DNA of 46,351 nt, from assembly GCA_021850555.1 (NCBI GenBank), contig JAJZLX010000194.1, positions 1 to 46,351 of the forward strand. The letters run 5' to 3'. The first letter of the stretch is position 1; the number at the start of each line of letters is the position of its first letter. The notes under the pieces are model-generated. The model had not been told where the DNA came from and did not search any database. It worked only from the letters and a program-made list of their open reading frames with translations. The position numbers were made by a program, and so were the translations under genes. Positions 9,656 to 18,147 of the stretch are shown piece after piece. Source of the DNA: Pseudomonadota bacterium. Its GTDB lineage: Bacteria; Pseudomonadota; Gammaproteobacteria; Steroidobacterales; Steroidobacteraceae.

Positions 9656-10639
9656 TTACCGATGAGCCTTCGCCGGCTCCACCACGATCACTGCATCCAT
9701 GACGTACGGATACCCGCCATACTCAGGGTAAGGCCTGTACGTATGCTTCCAGGCGACGGCATGAATGAGACAGACGATGTGATGGATGCCGGGATGACGG
9801 AAGACGATGGACCGCTCTGCGCCGTTCATTGCCAGATTGAATCCGTCGAACGGGTAGCGGTACAAACGAATGTGATCGTGATCCTTGTACATCACCGGAT
9901 AAACGCCGGGATAGAAACTATGGATCATGGAGTCTTCGTTGTAGACGTGAATCGCCTGGCCCGCCCTCACCACCAATACCCACGGCTCGAAGGTCATCGT
10001 GGTGCCGGATACCTCAAGCCTCGGCCCTCGGTTCAAGAGCGTGCCCTGGCGTTCGTCGGTCCGCTTGCCGCTGCGCGCAGCTCGCACGGGCCCACGGCTG
10101 CTGCTCGTCCGAATCCCTCCGCCGGCGGCGTTCGTCACCGCGACGACGCCGTAGGCCGGGGCCGGAAATGATCTGGAGTCTTTGCGCGCAACCGGCTGGT
10201 CAATCTTCTCACCGCGGGCGCCCATGAGTTTCACGGAGCCAAAATCCGTCGTTCCGGCGTCGTAAAAGACATAGACACCGTAGCGGGCCGGCTTCCACTG
10301 CGCGCGGGAGTGCGCCCGTATCGGCAGATTTGCCACCGGCCGGCCGCGCCAGGTAACGATCCTGATGTCGAGCGGCTCACTGCCCGGATTGGCAAAGCGC
10401 ATGCGTGAGCCCAGCACCAGCTGCACATCCATCACGTTGAAGCCGTCCCCGTCCAATCCGATCTCGCCGTGGCTGCGTATCAAGGCCGCGGCCTGTCCGA
10501 GCGCACGGGCCGAGGCGGCGGCGGGCTGGCTCAAAAACAATGCGCCGGCACCGGCAACCATCGCAGCCCCCAGGGCGCTCTTGCACATCCATCCGCATCG
10601 AGCGGCCCTGGTCAAACCATCGATCTTCTCGTGCCACAT
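9656..10639 (-). CDS. Secreted cupredoxin-like copper protein with two domain-like halves
   Basis: The 327-residue protein has an N-terminal export signal (hydrophobic stretch about residues 21-43, ending PAAASA). The C-terminal region (about 205-320) resembles a blue-copper/plastocyanin fold: TFEPWVLVVRAGQAIHVYN, then His240 in SMIHSFYP and Cys290/His293 in IHHIVCLIHAVAWKH. These fit the His, Cys, His of a type-1 copper site; an axial methionine is not obvious. The N-terminal half (about 70-135) has a similar strand pattern (VQLVLGSRMRFANPGSEPL) without ligands. The ATG at 10639 has GGAGGAGG eight bases upstream; the open frame upstream of it is not coding. No partner gene is adjacent apart from the divergent cytochrome c4. 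The exact function is unknown. Confidence 0.75.
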   Translation of the reverse strand: MWHEKIDGLTRAARCGWMCKSALGAAMVAGAGALFLSQPAAASARALGQAAALIRSHGEIGLDGDGFNVMDVQLVLGSRMRFANPGSEPLDIRIVTWRGRPVANLPIRAHSRAQWKPARYGVYVFYDAGTTDFGSVKLMGARGEKIDQPVARKDSRSFPAPAYGVVAVTNAAGGGIRTSSSRGPVRAARSGKRTDERQGTLLNRGPRLEVSGTTMTFEPWVLVVRAGQAIHVYNEDSMIHSFYPGVYPVMYKDHDHIRLYRYPFDGFNLAMNGAERSIVFRHPGIHHIVCLIHAVAWKHTYRPYPEYGGYPYVMDAVIVVEPAKAHR

Positions 10640-11025
10640 GCCGGACCTCCTCCCGGCCGCGCCGGCCGAAAGAATCACTTCCACCATTGTATTTCGATAA
10701 CGAAAAGGCCCGCGCCCGGCGAGCCCTCCGGGGTATTGACCGAGCGGGTTTTGCCCGAGTTCCACAGGCATGGCCCGGGTGTCCCGCCTTGCCCGGGCAC
10801 TGCGCCCGCACGCGCCGTCATCGATTCCGAGGCCTCCTCCTCGCAGGAGCCGGCCCCGATTACAGCAGGTTCGCGTGATCTGCAGAAGAAGATTGAGTCG
10901 TGCTCCGGCGCTCCGCATCCGCCCTGGAATTTGATCAAAGTCATGAAGTGCGGAAAATACCTATACTAACATCAGCGGCCGACGATGAACGTTTCTCGAT
11001 GTTGGACGTCAACTTGTTGTCTGCC
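10640..11025. other. Divergent intergenic region between the cupredoxin and cytochrome c4 genes
   Basis: 386 bases with no recognisable gene. A TATACT at 10962-10967 could be a -10 box for the cytochrome gene, but the nearest -35-like hexamer (TTGATC, 10931-10936) is 25 bases away, too far for a normal promoter. In-frame starts for the cytochrome exist at 10900 and 10999, so part of this region could be translated. Confidence 0.4.
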
Positions 11026-11673
11026 ATGCGAATCGATGATCTGAAAATCCTGTTGCGTCGCGGCCTGCTGGCCGTCTCGGTGGCGACGCTCGCCCTGGCA
11101 AGCGTCCCGGTCCTGGCACAGGGGGCGTACACGCCCCCGTCGCAGGCCCGACGGCTCGCGATCGGTGTCTGCGGCACTTGTCACGGCGTCAGCGGCAACA
11201 GCAAGAACCCCATGTTCCCACGCCTCGCGGGCCAGAAGGCCTGGTACCTCGAGCAGCAGCTCAAGGAGTTCCGTGATCACACTCGCGGCGACGCCTACGC
11301 GGTCGGCTACATGTGGGGCATGGCGAACCAGCTGTCGAATTCGACCATCGTCGCCTTGGCGAAGTACTTCTCGCAGCAGAAGGCCGGTCCCGGAACGCGG
11401 CGGCCGGCGCCCGTGATCGCCGAGGGAAACCAGATCTACCATCAGGGGATTCCCACGCAGGGGGTGCCGGCCTGCGCGGCCTGCCACGGCCCCAATGGGC
11501 TCGGCAACGCGCATTTCCCGCGCGTGGCCGGTCAGCACGCCGAGTACATCCTGAAGCAGCTCAATGCGTTCAGAACCAACATGCGCGATGTTTTCATCAT
11601 GCACGGAATAACGATGACGCTGCACGCCAAGCAGGAGAAGGCGGTGGCCGATTATCTGGCGTCGTTGTCGTAA
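11026..11673 (+). CDS. Periplasmic dihaem cytochrome c4-type protein
   Basis: A 215-residue exported dihaem cytochrome c, probably a soluble electron carrier to a terminal oxidase or other periplasmic acceptor. Residues 1-32 form a signal peptide (LLAVSVATLALASVPVLAQG). Two haem-binding motifs are present: CGTCH (49-53) and CAACH (150-154). Each half has the c4 pattern FPRLAGQ or FPRVAGQ after the haem site and a methionine-containing segment (WGMANQLS, HGITMTLH) that can supply the distal ligand. The ATG at 11026 was chosen because it gives a conventional signal peptide; in-frame starts at 10999 and 10900 are possible. It is divergent from the cupredoxin gene, perhaps a functional pairing of periplasmic electron carriers. 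Confidence 0.88.
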   Translation: MRIDDLKILLRRGLLAVSVATLALASVPVLAQGAYTPPSQARRLAIGVCGTCHGVSGNSKNPMFPRLAGQKAWYLEQQLKEFRDHTRGDAYAVGYMWGMANQLSNSTIVALAKYFSQQKAGPGTRRPAPVIAEGNQIYHQGIPTQGVPACAACHGPNGLGNAHFPRVAGQHAEYILKQLNAFRTNMRDVFIMHGITMTLHAKQEKAVADYLASLS

Positions 11674-11810
11674 CGATCGCCGTGCCGGGACGGCGAAGTG
11701 CCGCCCGCAGCGCAACGGAGCGGCAGGCGCTCATTCTTGCGCCCTGAGTGGACATGTCCCCGTATGCGCCCGCTCGAACGAGCGATCTGCGGCCGCGGCT
11801 CCTCACCGGA

Positions 11811-12296
11811 CTAGCAAGTCACCAGATCGGTGTGTCCGAAACCCTTGGAGTAGTCGAGGACCGAGATCACGACCGGTGTGACGCGGAATACGCGCAGGTC
11901 AGCGGCATTCGGCTCAGGCAGCGGGGCCGCTTGCGGCGGATAGCGCTGCATCATCAACCGCAATGCCTTCTCGGCCTCTCCCGGATCGGTCACGATCTGG
12001 GCGCGGGCCGCCATGGACAAGCCCTCGATCTCCATCACTTGTCCGCTATCGTCGTCGATGGTGAGCGAAACACGGTCGTCCCGGGCCAGATTCGCCGCCT
12101 TCTGGCTGTCCGGACCGCAGAGGAAATAGATCGTGAGGGCGTCGTTTCCATAACCGACGGTAGTGGCCTGTGGCCAACCGTCAGGCCGCAGCGTCGCGAT
12201 AGTCATCTTCCGATGCCGGGCCAGGAGCCCGAGAATCTTTTCTCTCATTCCGGCGTCCATTGCGCAATCCAAATCCTTTACGAATCCATTTGCCAT
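11811..12296 (-). CDS. Pyridoxamine 5'-phosphate oxidase-like flavin-binding protein
   Basis: A 161-residue protein of the split-barrel PNPOx-like superfamily, which binds FMN, F420 or haem. Typical sequence is seen: LARHRKMTIATLRPDGWPQA for the first strands, then YFLCGPDSQKAANLARDDRVSLTID. Such proteins act as small flavin reductases or of unknown role; the true PNPOx C-terminal signature is absent, so pyridoxal synthesis is not implied. The ATG at 12296 is used; in-frame ATGs at residues 13 and 17 are alternatives. The gene is isolated, convergent with the cytochrome c4 gene. The 263 bases upstream hold nothing recognisable. Confidence 0.8.
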   Translation of the reverse strand: MANGFVKDLDCAMDAGMREKILGLLARHRKMTIATLRPDGWPQATTVGYGNDALTIYFLCGPDSQKAANLARDDRVSLTIDDDSGQVMEIEGLSMAARAQIVTDPGEAEKALRLMMQRYPPQAAPLPEPNAADLRVFRVTPVVISVLDYSKGFGHTDLVTC

Positions 12297-12559
12297 CGGG
12301 ACATGTGCCTACGGCGCCGGGGCGCGATCCCTCGGCATAGCATCGGCAGCGCTGAGCGGCGCCGATCAGTGCCTGCGCCGGGCGCGGCAGTGCCGTGGCG
12401 CCCGGTCCTGCGGCGGTCGCAGTCGCCCTCAGGCATTCCACGGTGGCGCAAGCCGGCGCGCAAGCGGATGCCGATCCCTGGGCAGGTGCCCGCCGCCCGA
12501 GGAGTGCTCGCCCGGGAGAATGAGCGTTCATCGGCGCCATCGGCTACACTCAGGCACGG

Positions 12560-13483
12560 ATGCACTCTGATTCCATGGGCTACGAGCCTCAGCGCAAGCC
12601 TCGATACGAAGATCTCACCGTGCGTGGACTGCGCCACCGGGTCACGTGGTGGGGCGAGCCTGCTGAGAGTCCGATCGTGCTTCTGCACGGGTTCATGGAT
12701 TGCGGCGCGACCTGGCAGTTCCTCGCCGACTCTCTGCCGCGCAGCTGGTCGCTGGCCGCTCCCGACTGGCGCGGGTTCGGCCACAGCGACTGGGCGCCCG
12801 GGGGCTATTGGTTTCCGGATTACTTCGCCGATCTGGAAGCGCTGCTCGATGCGTTGACGCCGCGAACGCCGGCGCGCGTCATCGGACACAGCATGGGTGC
12901 CAACATCGCGCAGGTTTACGGCGGTATCCGCCCGAAGCGCCTGGCCTGGCTCGTTAACCTGGAAGGACTCGGGCTGCCGCCGTCGAGCCCGCAGGATGCG
13001 CCTGGACGATTCGAGCAATGGCTGGACGAGATCAGGGAGCCTGTGACTGAGCGCCGGTACCGATCCGTGTCGGAACTGGCGTTGCGTCTGCGGACGCGCA
13101 ATCCCAGGCTGCCTCCAGATCGCGCGGAGTTCGTGGCGCGGGCGTGGACACGTTCCGTCGGCTCGCAGCGCGCAGTCGCGGACGACGAGGTGGAGTTGCT
13201 GTTTGACCCGCGGCATCGCCATGTCAATCCGATCCTCTATCGGCGCGATGAGGCGCAGGCTTGCTGGGCTCGCGTGGAGGCGCCCGTGCTCCTCCTCACC
13301 GCAGAGGTATCCGAGCGCTCTGCAAAGAGCTGCGCGAACCCGGAGCAGATTCGCCGGCACATCCGCAACCTCAGGTCCGTGGCGCTCGCCGGGCTCGGCC
13401 ACATGATGCACCATGAGGACCCCGCAGCGGTCGCGAAGCACATCGTCGAATTCGAAGCGGATCTCGCCGTCGGCCGGCGGTGA
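12560..13483 (+). CDS. Alpha/beta hydrolase
   Basis: A 307-residue alpha/beta-hydrolase-fold enzyme without a signal peptide, so cytoplasmic. The oxyanion motif HGFMD, the strand motif DWRGFGHSD, the nucleophile elbow GHSMGA (Ser111) and the catalytic histidine in LAGLGHMMHHE are visible in the expected order. The overall pattern is that of esterase/dehalogenase/ring-cleavage hydrolases; the substrate cannot be read from sequence. A TACACT hexamer ten bases before the ATG could be a -10 box. A second in-frame ATG lies five codons in. Confidence 0.85.
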   Translation: MHSDSMGYEPQRKPRYEDLTVRGLRHRVTWWGEPAESPIVLLHGFMDCGATWQFLADSLPRSWSLAAPDWRGFGHSDWAPGGYWFPDYFADLEALLDALTPRTPARVIGHSMGANIAQVYGGIRPKRLAWLVNLEGLGLPPSSPQDAPGRFEQWLDEIREPVTERRYRSVSELALRLRTRNPRLPPDRAEFVARAWTRSVGSQRAVADDEVELLFDPRHRHVNPILYRRDEAQACWARVEAPVLLLTAEVSERSAKSCANPEQIRRHIRNLRSVALAGLGHMMHHEDPAAVAKHIVEFEADLAVGRR

Positions 13484-13635
13484 GCCGCCGCCCTCCTCGC
13501 CGCACGTGATGTGGTCAAGTGCCTGGGCGCGTGGCCGCCGGGCGCCGGCCTGTCGCGGCCACCAATGCCGGGAGCAAAGCCTGGGATGCGCCCGCAGTGG
13601 CTACGTTCCACGCAGGCCGGGGTTATCATTACCCC

Positions 13636-14310
13636 ATGCCGAATGCAAAGACAAAGGCCTGGATCTCGCTTGTCGTCTCATTCTCCTTCATGGCGGCCAT
13701 GATCTTTCTTTCCGCCGGTACGACCGATTACTGGCAGGCGTGGGTATATCTCGCCGTGGTCGCCGTGACGAGTATTCCCCTTACCCTGCTCATCACGCAG
13801 AGCCCGCGACTTCTCGAGGCTCGCAGGAATGCCGGACCGGGCGCGGAGAAGCGTCCGGTCCAGAAACTCATCGTCTCCCTGAGCGGACTTCCTGCCATCG
13901 CGGCGTTCATCGTTCCCGGGCTTGATCACCGGTTCAACTGGTCAAACGTACCGTCCTGGCTCGTCATCGCGGGCGACCTTCTGGTGGTCTTCGGCATGTG
14001 GATGGTGCGTCGGGTGTTCAAAGAGAACTCGTTCGGCTCTGCGACCGTCGCGATCGCAGAGGATCAGAAAGTGATTTCCACGGGACCGTATGCCATCGTG
14101 CGGCACCCCATGTACGCGAGTGCGATGGTGTACACCGTCGGGATGGCGCTCGCGCTCGGATCATACTGGGGACTCCTTGCTGCCTTCCTCATCGTCCTGT
14201 GTCTCATCTGGCGCCTCTTCGACGAGGAAAAACTCCTCGTCAGCAAACTCTGCGGCTACAAAGAGTATCGCGCCAGGGTGCGCTGGCGCCTCGTACCGGG
14301 AGTTTTCTGA
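13636..14310 (+). CDS. Isoprenylcysteine carboxyl methyltransferase-like membrane protein
   Basis: A 224-residue inner-membrane protein with about five hydrophobic segments (WISLVVSFSFMAAMIFL, WVYLAVVAVTSIPLTLLI, LIVSLSGLPAIAAFIVPG, WLVIAGDLLVVFGMWMV and a pair after residue 160). The C-terminal half has the ICMT/PEMT signature STGPYAIVRHPMYASAMVY followed by FDEEKLLVSKLCGYKEYRARVRW, the SAM-binding methyltransferase core. Bacterial homologues probably methylate small lipids or isoprenoid compounds; the substrate is unknown. The ATG at 13636 was chosen because the hydrophobic N-terminus follows it directly. It is preceded at seven bases by TATCAT, so this transcript may also be leaderless. 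Confidence 0.85.
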   Translation: MPNAKTKAWISLVVSFSFMAAMIFLSAGTTDYWQAWVYLAVVAVTSIPLTLLITQSPRLLEARRNAGPGAEKRPVQKLIVSLSGLPAIAAFIVPGLDHRFNWSNVPSWLVIAGDLLVVFGMWMVRRVFKENSFGSATVAIAEDQKVISTGPYAIVRHPMYASAMVYTVGMALALGSYWGLLAAFLIVLCLIWRLFDEEKLLVSKLCGYKEYRARVRWRLVPGVF

Positions 14311-14460
14311 CTTTCCGCCCGCGCTCCCGTGCCTCGAGCCGCCGGCGGATGCGCAAGCGTCATGGTGGAAGGCAGGCGATGCGCCAAGAAGGGCGGCGCG
14401 CGCCGGAGCAGGCGCGCGGAATAATCGGTCTTAACGACGCAGGTGTCGGCCGGCGAAGCG

Positions 14461-14977
14461 TCAGCTGCCGAGCAGGATGCCCTCCTTGCCGACGTGAGAA
14501 TTTGACATGAATCTCGCCTGCGCCGCGCGCAACTCCCGCAGGCTATGGGTCCCGGCCAGAATGGGCCGCAACTCGCCGGCTTCGATATGGCGCACCAGGC
14601 CGGTGAAGATATTGTCACGCTGATACGTGCACCCGAAGAAGATCGGGTCGCGCAGGTAGAGCGGTCGAAGGTCGAGCTCGACAATGGGGCCGGCCATCGC
14701 CCCGGCGCAGACATAACGTCCTCCCTCGCCCAAAGCGTCGATCCGCTCGCTCCAGCGGGGCCCGCCCAGGAGATCGAGCACGACGTCGAAGGCCCGTTTG
14801 GGGATATCCGCCTCGCGCTCGAGGGTTTCGTACGCGCCAAGGTCGCGCAAAGCGCCGGCCTTCTGGGCGCTCGTGAGCGCCGTGACAGGCGCGCGGCGCC
14901 GGGCTGGGCACCGGTAGATCTTCGCGCCAGAGCAGCTTGTCGAGGCCTCCATGGCCGGTGAGGACCACGCCCTTCAT
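14461..14977 (-). pseudogene. Medium-chain dehydrogenase/quinone oxidoreductase remnant with internal deletion
   Basis: On the minus strand, a start at 14977 encodes MKGVVLTGHGGLDKLLWRED, the typical beginning of a zinc-type MDR quinone oxidoreductase. After about 25 codons the frame turns into unrelated sequence. A second frame then carries the C-terminal Rossmann half: LTSAQKAGALRDLGAYETL, then AFDVVLDLLGGPRW, and a normal end KEGILLGS at 14461. Roughly 150 residues, the whole GroES-like catalytic domain, are missing between the two parts, so this looks like an internal deletion with a frame change. No intact copy of this gene is in the window; the MDR enzyme at 38914 is a different family member. 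Confidence 0.75.
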
Positions 14978-15459
14978 CGCTCCGGGAAGAGCGATCTGTC
15001 ATTCCTCTTCGGCAGAGTGAACACTCCGTCCTTTGTACGTACAGGAATCATCTCGCATCGGCAAGCACGGCGGACACGCCGGCCTCGGCTGCCTCTGCCG
15101 GCGGATCGCCGTGCAGGTCCCGACTCACCGAGCAATCCCGTCGCGCTCCGTCCGTGAGCGCGCAAGCCGGGAATTCGCCCCCGAGTGATCAACTCAAAGA
15201 CGCGTACACGCGAGGCTCCGGAGGTACTGCAGCCGCACTCGGTGCCGGCAGGAGAACAGCATGTTGATGAGGAACCTGTGGACCTGCGCATCCGTGAATT
15301 CTGGTGAAAGGAACGGGACACCGGCGGCCGCCGCCGGGCATGCAGGCTCTTCCTGCGAATGCTCCAAATTGCCGGATCGCGGCGGATTCTTCTCAGAACA
15401 GGACGCCAATAGTGGTAGTCTTTGCACAGCAAGCGCCGCTTTCCTGAAAGGTTGCGAAG
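14978..15459. other. Intergenic region before the TetR gene; no recognised gene
   Basis: 482 bases. A minus-strand reading frame ending near 15194 has a GC-rich third position over about 35 codons (SPEFTDAQVHRFLINMLFS and onward), but no start or family was recognised, so it may be a gene remnant or chance. Regulatory DNA for the TetR gene is expected here. Confidence 0.3.
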
Positions 15460-16182
15460 ATGGCGAAGCGTCTTTCGAACAGGCAAAAACCGCGCACCAA
15501 GGCCGAACAGCGGGCAGAGACCCTCGAGCGCATTCTCGACGCCGCGGAGTATCTGTTCTCCAAGCACGGCTTGAACGGCGTGACACTTCGCGATGTCGCA
15601 CTGAAGGTCGGCGTGCACACTTCGTTGATGCACTACTACTTCGTCGACAAACGCCGTCTGTTCGAAGCAGTGTTCACGCGCCGCGCCGGTACGACCAGCA
15701 GCCGCCGGCTGGATGCCCTGGACCATTACGAGCGGGAATGCGGCGGAGCGCCGACCGTGGAGGGCGCGCTGCGCGCCTTCCTGGACACCGATCTGGACCT
15801 TTACATCAACGGCGGGGAGGGGTGGCGCAATTTTGCTGCGTTTGCCGCACAGGTGAGCAACTCGCAGGAGGGAGCCGCCATGATGGACCTTCACTTCGAC
15901 CCCGTGGTGCTGAAGCTGGTCGGCATTTTGAAGAAGGCGCTGCCGGCATGCTCCGACGCAGACATCTTCTGGGGCTACGATTTCGTCACCGGCGCGTTCA
16001 TGCACGTGCTCGGCCGCACCGGTCGCATCGACAGACTCTCGAGCGGTGCCTGCAACTCGGAGGATTTCGCGGCGGTCAAAGAGCGTCTGGCGAGCTTCAT
16101 GGCCGCGGGCTTCATTGCGCTTTGCGGCAAGTCCGGCAGATCGCCGAAGGTCGCATCCGGCCGCCGCAGGAGTGGTCGCTGA
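15460..16182 (+). CDS. TetR/AcrR family transcriptional regulator
   Basis: A 240-residue one-component regulator. The N-terminal DNA-binding domain is clear: RILDAAEYLFSKHGLNGVTL then RDVALKVGVHTSLMHYYFVD, the TetR helix-turn-helix, followed by KRRLFEAVF. The C-terminal ligand domain (about 90-220) is not assignable to a ligand. It lies at the edge of the catabolic island, convergent with the first carboxylesterase, and is the only regulator inside the island. It is therefore the best candidate to control it, though this is inference from position. The start at 15460 follows TTGCGAAG, a moderate ribosome-binding site. Confidence 0.88.
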   Translation: MAKRLSNRQKPRTKAEQRAETLERILDAAEYLFSKHGLNGVTLRDVALKVGVHTSLMHYYFVDKRRLFEAVFTRRAGTTSSRRLDALDHYERECGGAPTVEGALRAFLDTDLDLYINGGEGWRNFAAFAAQVSNSQEGAAMMDLHFDPVVLKLVGILKKALPACSDADIFWGYDFVTGAFMHVLGRTGRIDRLSSGACNSEDFAAVKERLASFMAAGFIALCGKSGRSPKVASGRRRSGR

Positions 16183-16274
16183 CCGGCCGCGATAACGCGG
16201 GACAGCCTCTTGCGCGCCGTCGGGGAAAGTGGCTCAACGGGCGAAAGGCCTGTGTCACGCGCTGCAGCGCCGGT

Positions 16275-17930
16275 TCAGGAGTCCTTACGGCGCATCAGCG
16301 CGAGCATCGCTTCGCGAAACAACCTGCAGTGCGCACGCCGCAGGTGGCTGGCGATGACCACGTGATCGTCGCTCAGGAACTGAATGTAGCGCCCCTGAGC
16401 TGCGAACGCCGGCCACTTCGGCAACCCCGGCCCGTTCGGATCTCCAGTCCTGGCAAAGTTGGTCCAATAGCGTTCCATCAGCCTCGAGAGTCTGTGATCC
16501 GCGGCGGTGAAGGGGGCCAGGCTCTGCCCTACGGGGTCGGCGACGACGCCGGGCTTCGGGAAGAAGCCGAACACGTACGGAAGCTCTGAGGAGTGCACGG
16601 CGAAGGAACGCCCGGGTAGCGGGTGGTCGAATTCGTACTCGTAGGCGACATGACGGGCGGCGGTGTGCCAGCGGGCCTCGAGCACCGCCGGGCAGCGGAA
16701 TGTCACGTCGGCGAGCCATTGGTTGACGCCGCTGCCGTATTTCGGATCGCGAATGCCCCGGCCGCCGTGCGCAAATCCATAGATGGCCAGCACCTGCGCG
16801 GCGAGCGGCCCGGTTGTGCGGCGGATGGTGGCGCGGATCATGCTCACCGGCATCGGGAAGTTCATCTCGCGCGTGGTGGTGCCGAAGAGCAGCGGGATCG
16901 GCGCCTCCCTGCCGGCGGCGAAGGTGGACAACGGCGCGCGGCGGATCACCCAGCCGTCGACATCCGGCTGGGGGAAGAAGAGCTTGGCGCGCGGCAGCGC
17001 CGCCATTTTCGCGATGAGCGTGTGTGCCGGTATCTTGCGCAGATCGGCGATGCCCGCAGCGCCCGCCGGAGCGCCGAGCGCTGCTAGGAGCCGGGCGCCG
17101 GCCCGCTCGGCCTCACGCAGCGAATCGACCGGCGGAATGAAGGGCGTGCCGCTTTCCTCGATGGCTCTCTGAAAGAGGCCGCGGGCGCGGGAGGCCATGA
17201 GCAGACCGGTATCGGTGGCGCCGGCGGATTGTCCGAAGACGGTGATGTTGTGCGGATTGCCGCCGAAGCGCGCGATGTTGGCACGTACCCAGCGCAGGGC
17301 CAGGATCTGATCCATCAGGCCATAGTCGCCCGAGGCGTGATGGCGGGATTCGCGGGTAAGCGCCGGGTCGGCGAGAAAGCCGAAGATGCCGAGCCGGTAG
17401 TTGATGGTGACGAGCACGACGCCGTCATCGACGAGCGTGCCGGCGTTGTAGAGCGGGCCGACTCCGGATCCGCCGACGTTCGCTCCGCCGTGAATCCAGA
17501 ACATGACCGGCAGCGCCTTCTTTACCGGCCAGTGCGGCACGATGACGTTGAGAAACAGGCAGTTCTCACGGCCCGTTGCGGCGGCATGCCGATTCCACGG
17601 CCCGAAAGGCGGCTGCGCGCACGGGTGGCCGAAGTGCACCGCGGCGCGCACACCCCGCCAGGGTCGCACCGCAACCGGAGCCCTCCAGCGCAGCGGGCCG
17701 ACGGGCGGCTGCGCATAGGGAATGCCGAGGAATTCCGCGCCGCCGCCGGCGCGGGGCAGCCCGCGCAGCCAGCCATCGGTGCTCGAGACGAGCGGTTCCT
17801 GCAGGGTTGCCGCGGCGGCTGTTGCGCACCACCCCAGCAACAATGCGCAGCCGGCGGCCAATCCGAGGATCGGGCGACAGCGGTGTGTCGTCAGTTTGGC
17901 CACTTTGTCTCGCTCCGCCCCATCCGCCAT
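16275..17930 (-). CDS. Secreted type-B carboxylesterase
   Basis: A 551-residue carboxylesterase of the cholinesterase/type-B lipase family, which hydrolyses carboxylic esters. It has an export signal (ILGLAAGCALLLGWCATAAAA). Catalytic features are the oxyanion motif IHGGANVGG, the nucleophile elbow VFGQSAGAT (Ser235), and the histidine motif HSSELPYVFG; the family marker EN-CLFLNV is also present. ATG 17930 gives nine residues before a better-looking signal peptide. A GTG at 17903 with GGAG nine bases upstream would give MAKLTTHRCRP and is a serious alternative start. It is divergent from the second esterase across a 217-base region carrying the shared 53-base element. Likely a periplasmic or secreted deacylase for the locus substrate. 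Confidence 0.93.
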   Translation of the reverse strand: MADGAERDKVAKLTTHRCRPILGLAAGCALLLGWCATAAAATLQEPLVSSTDGWLRGLPRAGGGAEFLGIPYAQPPVGPLRWRAPVAVRPWRGVRAAVHFGHPCAQPPFGPWNRHAAATGRENCLFLNVIVPHWPVKKALPVMFWIHGGANVGGSGVGPLYNAGTLVDDGVVLVTINYRLGIFGFLADPALTRESRHHASGDYGLMDQILALRWVRANIARFGGNPHNITVFGQSAGATDTGLLMASRARGLFQRAIEESGTPFIPPVDSLREAERAGARLLAALGAPAGAAGIADLRKIPAHTLIAKMAALPRAKLFFPQPDVDGWVIRRAPLSTFAAGREAPIPLLFGTTTREMNFPMPVSMIRATIRRTTGPLAAQVLAIYGFAHGGRGIRDPKYGSGVNQWLADVTFRCPAVLEARWHTAARHVAYEYEFDHPLPGRSFAVHSSELPYVFGFFPKPGVVADPVGQSLAPFTAADHRLSRLMERYWTNFARTGDPNGPGLPKWPAFAAQGRYIQFLSDDHVVIASHLRRAHCRLFREAMLALMRRKDS

Positions 17931-17948
17931 CCGTCCATGACGGTCCAG

Positions 17949-18001
17949 ATATTATTTAGAAAGTGAATGAACTTGACAAGGAAAAAGTTTACTGGGACGC
18001 T
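17949..18001 (+). promoter_or_regulatory. 53-bp shared regulatory element, copy A
   Basis: Contains, in order, ATATTATTT (17949-17957), GTGAATGAACTTGACAAGG (17963-17981), ACTGG (17991-17995) and ACGCT (17997-18001). Copy B at 27695-27747 has the same blocks at identical spacing while the connecting bases differ. A consensus -35 (TTGACA, 17973-17978) is included, but the hexamer 17 bases later is a poor -10, as expected for an activator-dependent promoter. It also lies just upstream of the start of the divergent secreted esterase. Confidence 0.6.
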
Positions 18002-18147
18002 TCTCATGCCGCCTCATGCCGCACGGTCGCGGCTCGTGAAGCCCGGGTACGGCCTGGTGAGTGTTGCGGCCGCGGGCCGCGGCGTGCAAGGTGGCGAGCC
18101 AGAGTGCACGGGCCCACGTGCGTTGCCGTCACAGAGAATCTGGACTG

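Noticed and set aside
10931..10967. TTGATC and TATACT as a promoter for cytochrome c4
   Set aside because: The hexamers are 25 bases apart, too far for a sigma-70 promoter.
14974..16005. 343-codon minus-strand frame opposite the TetR gene
   Set aside because: The TetR helix-turn-helix is clear on the plus strand; this frame has no domain-like sequence.
17973..18001. TTGACA plus the hexamer 17 bases later as an ordinary strong promoter
   Set aside because: GACGCT and AACGCT match only two of six -10 positions. The conserved spacing suggests control by another factor instead.
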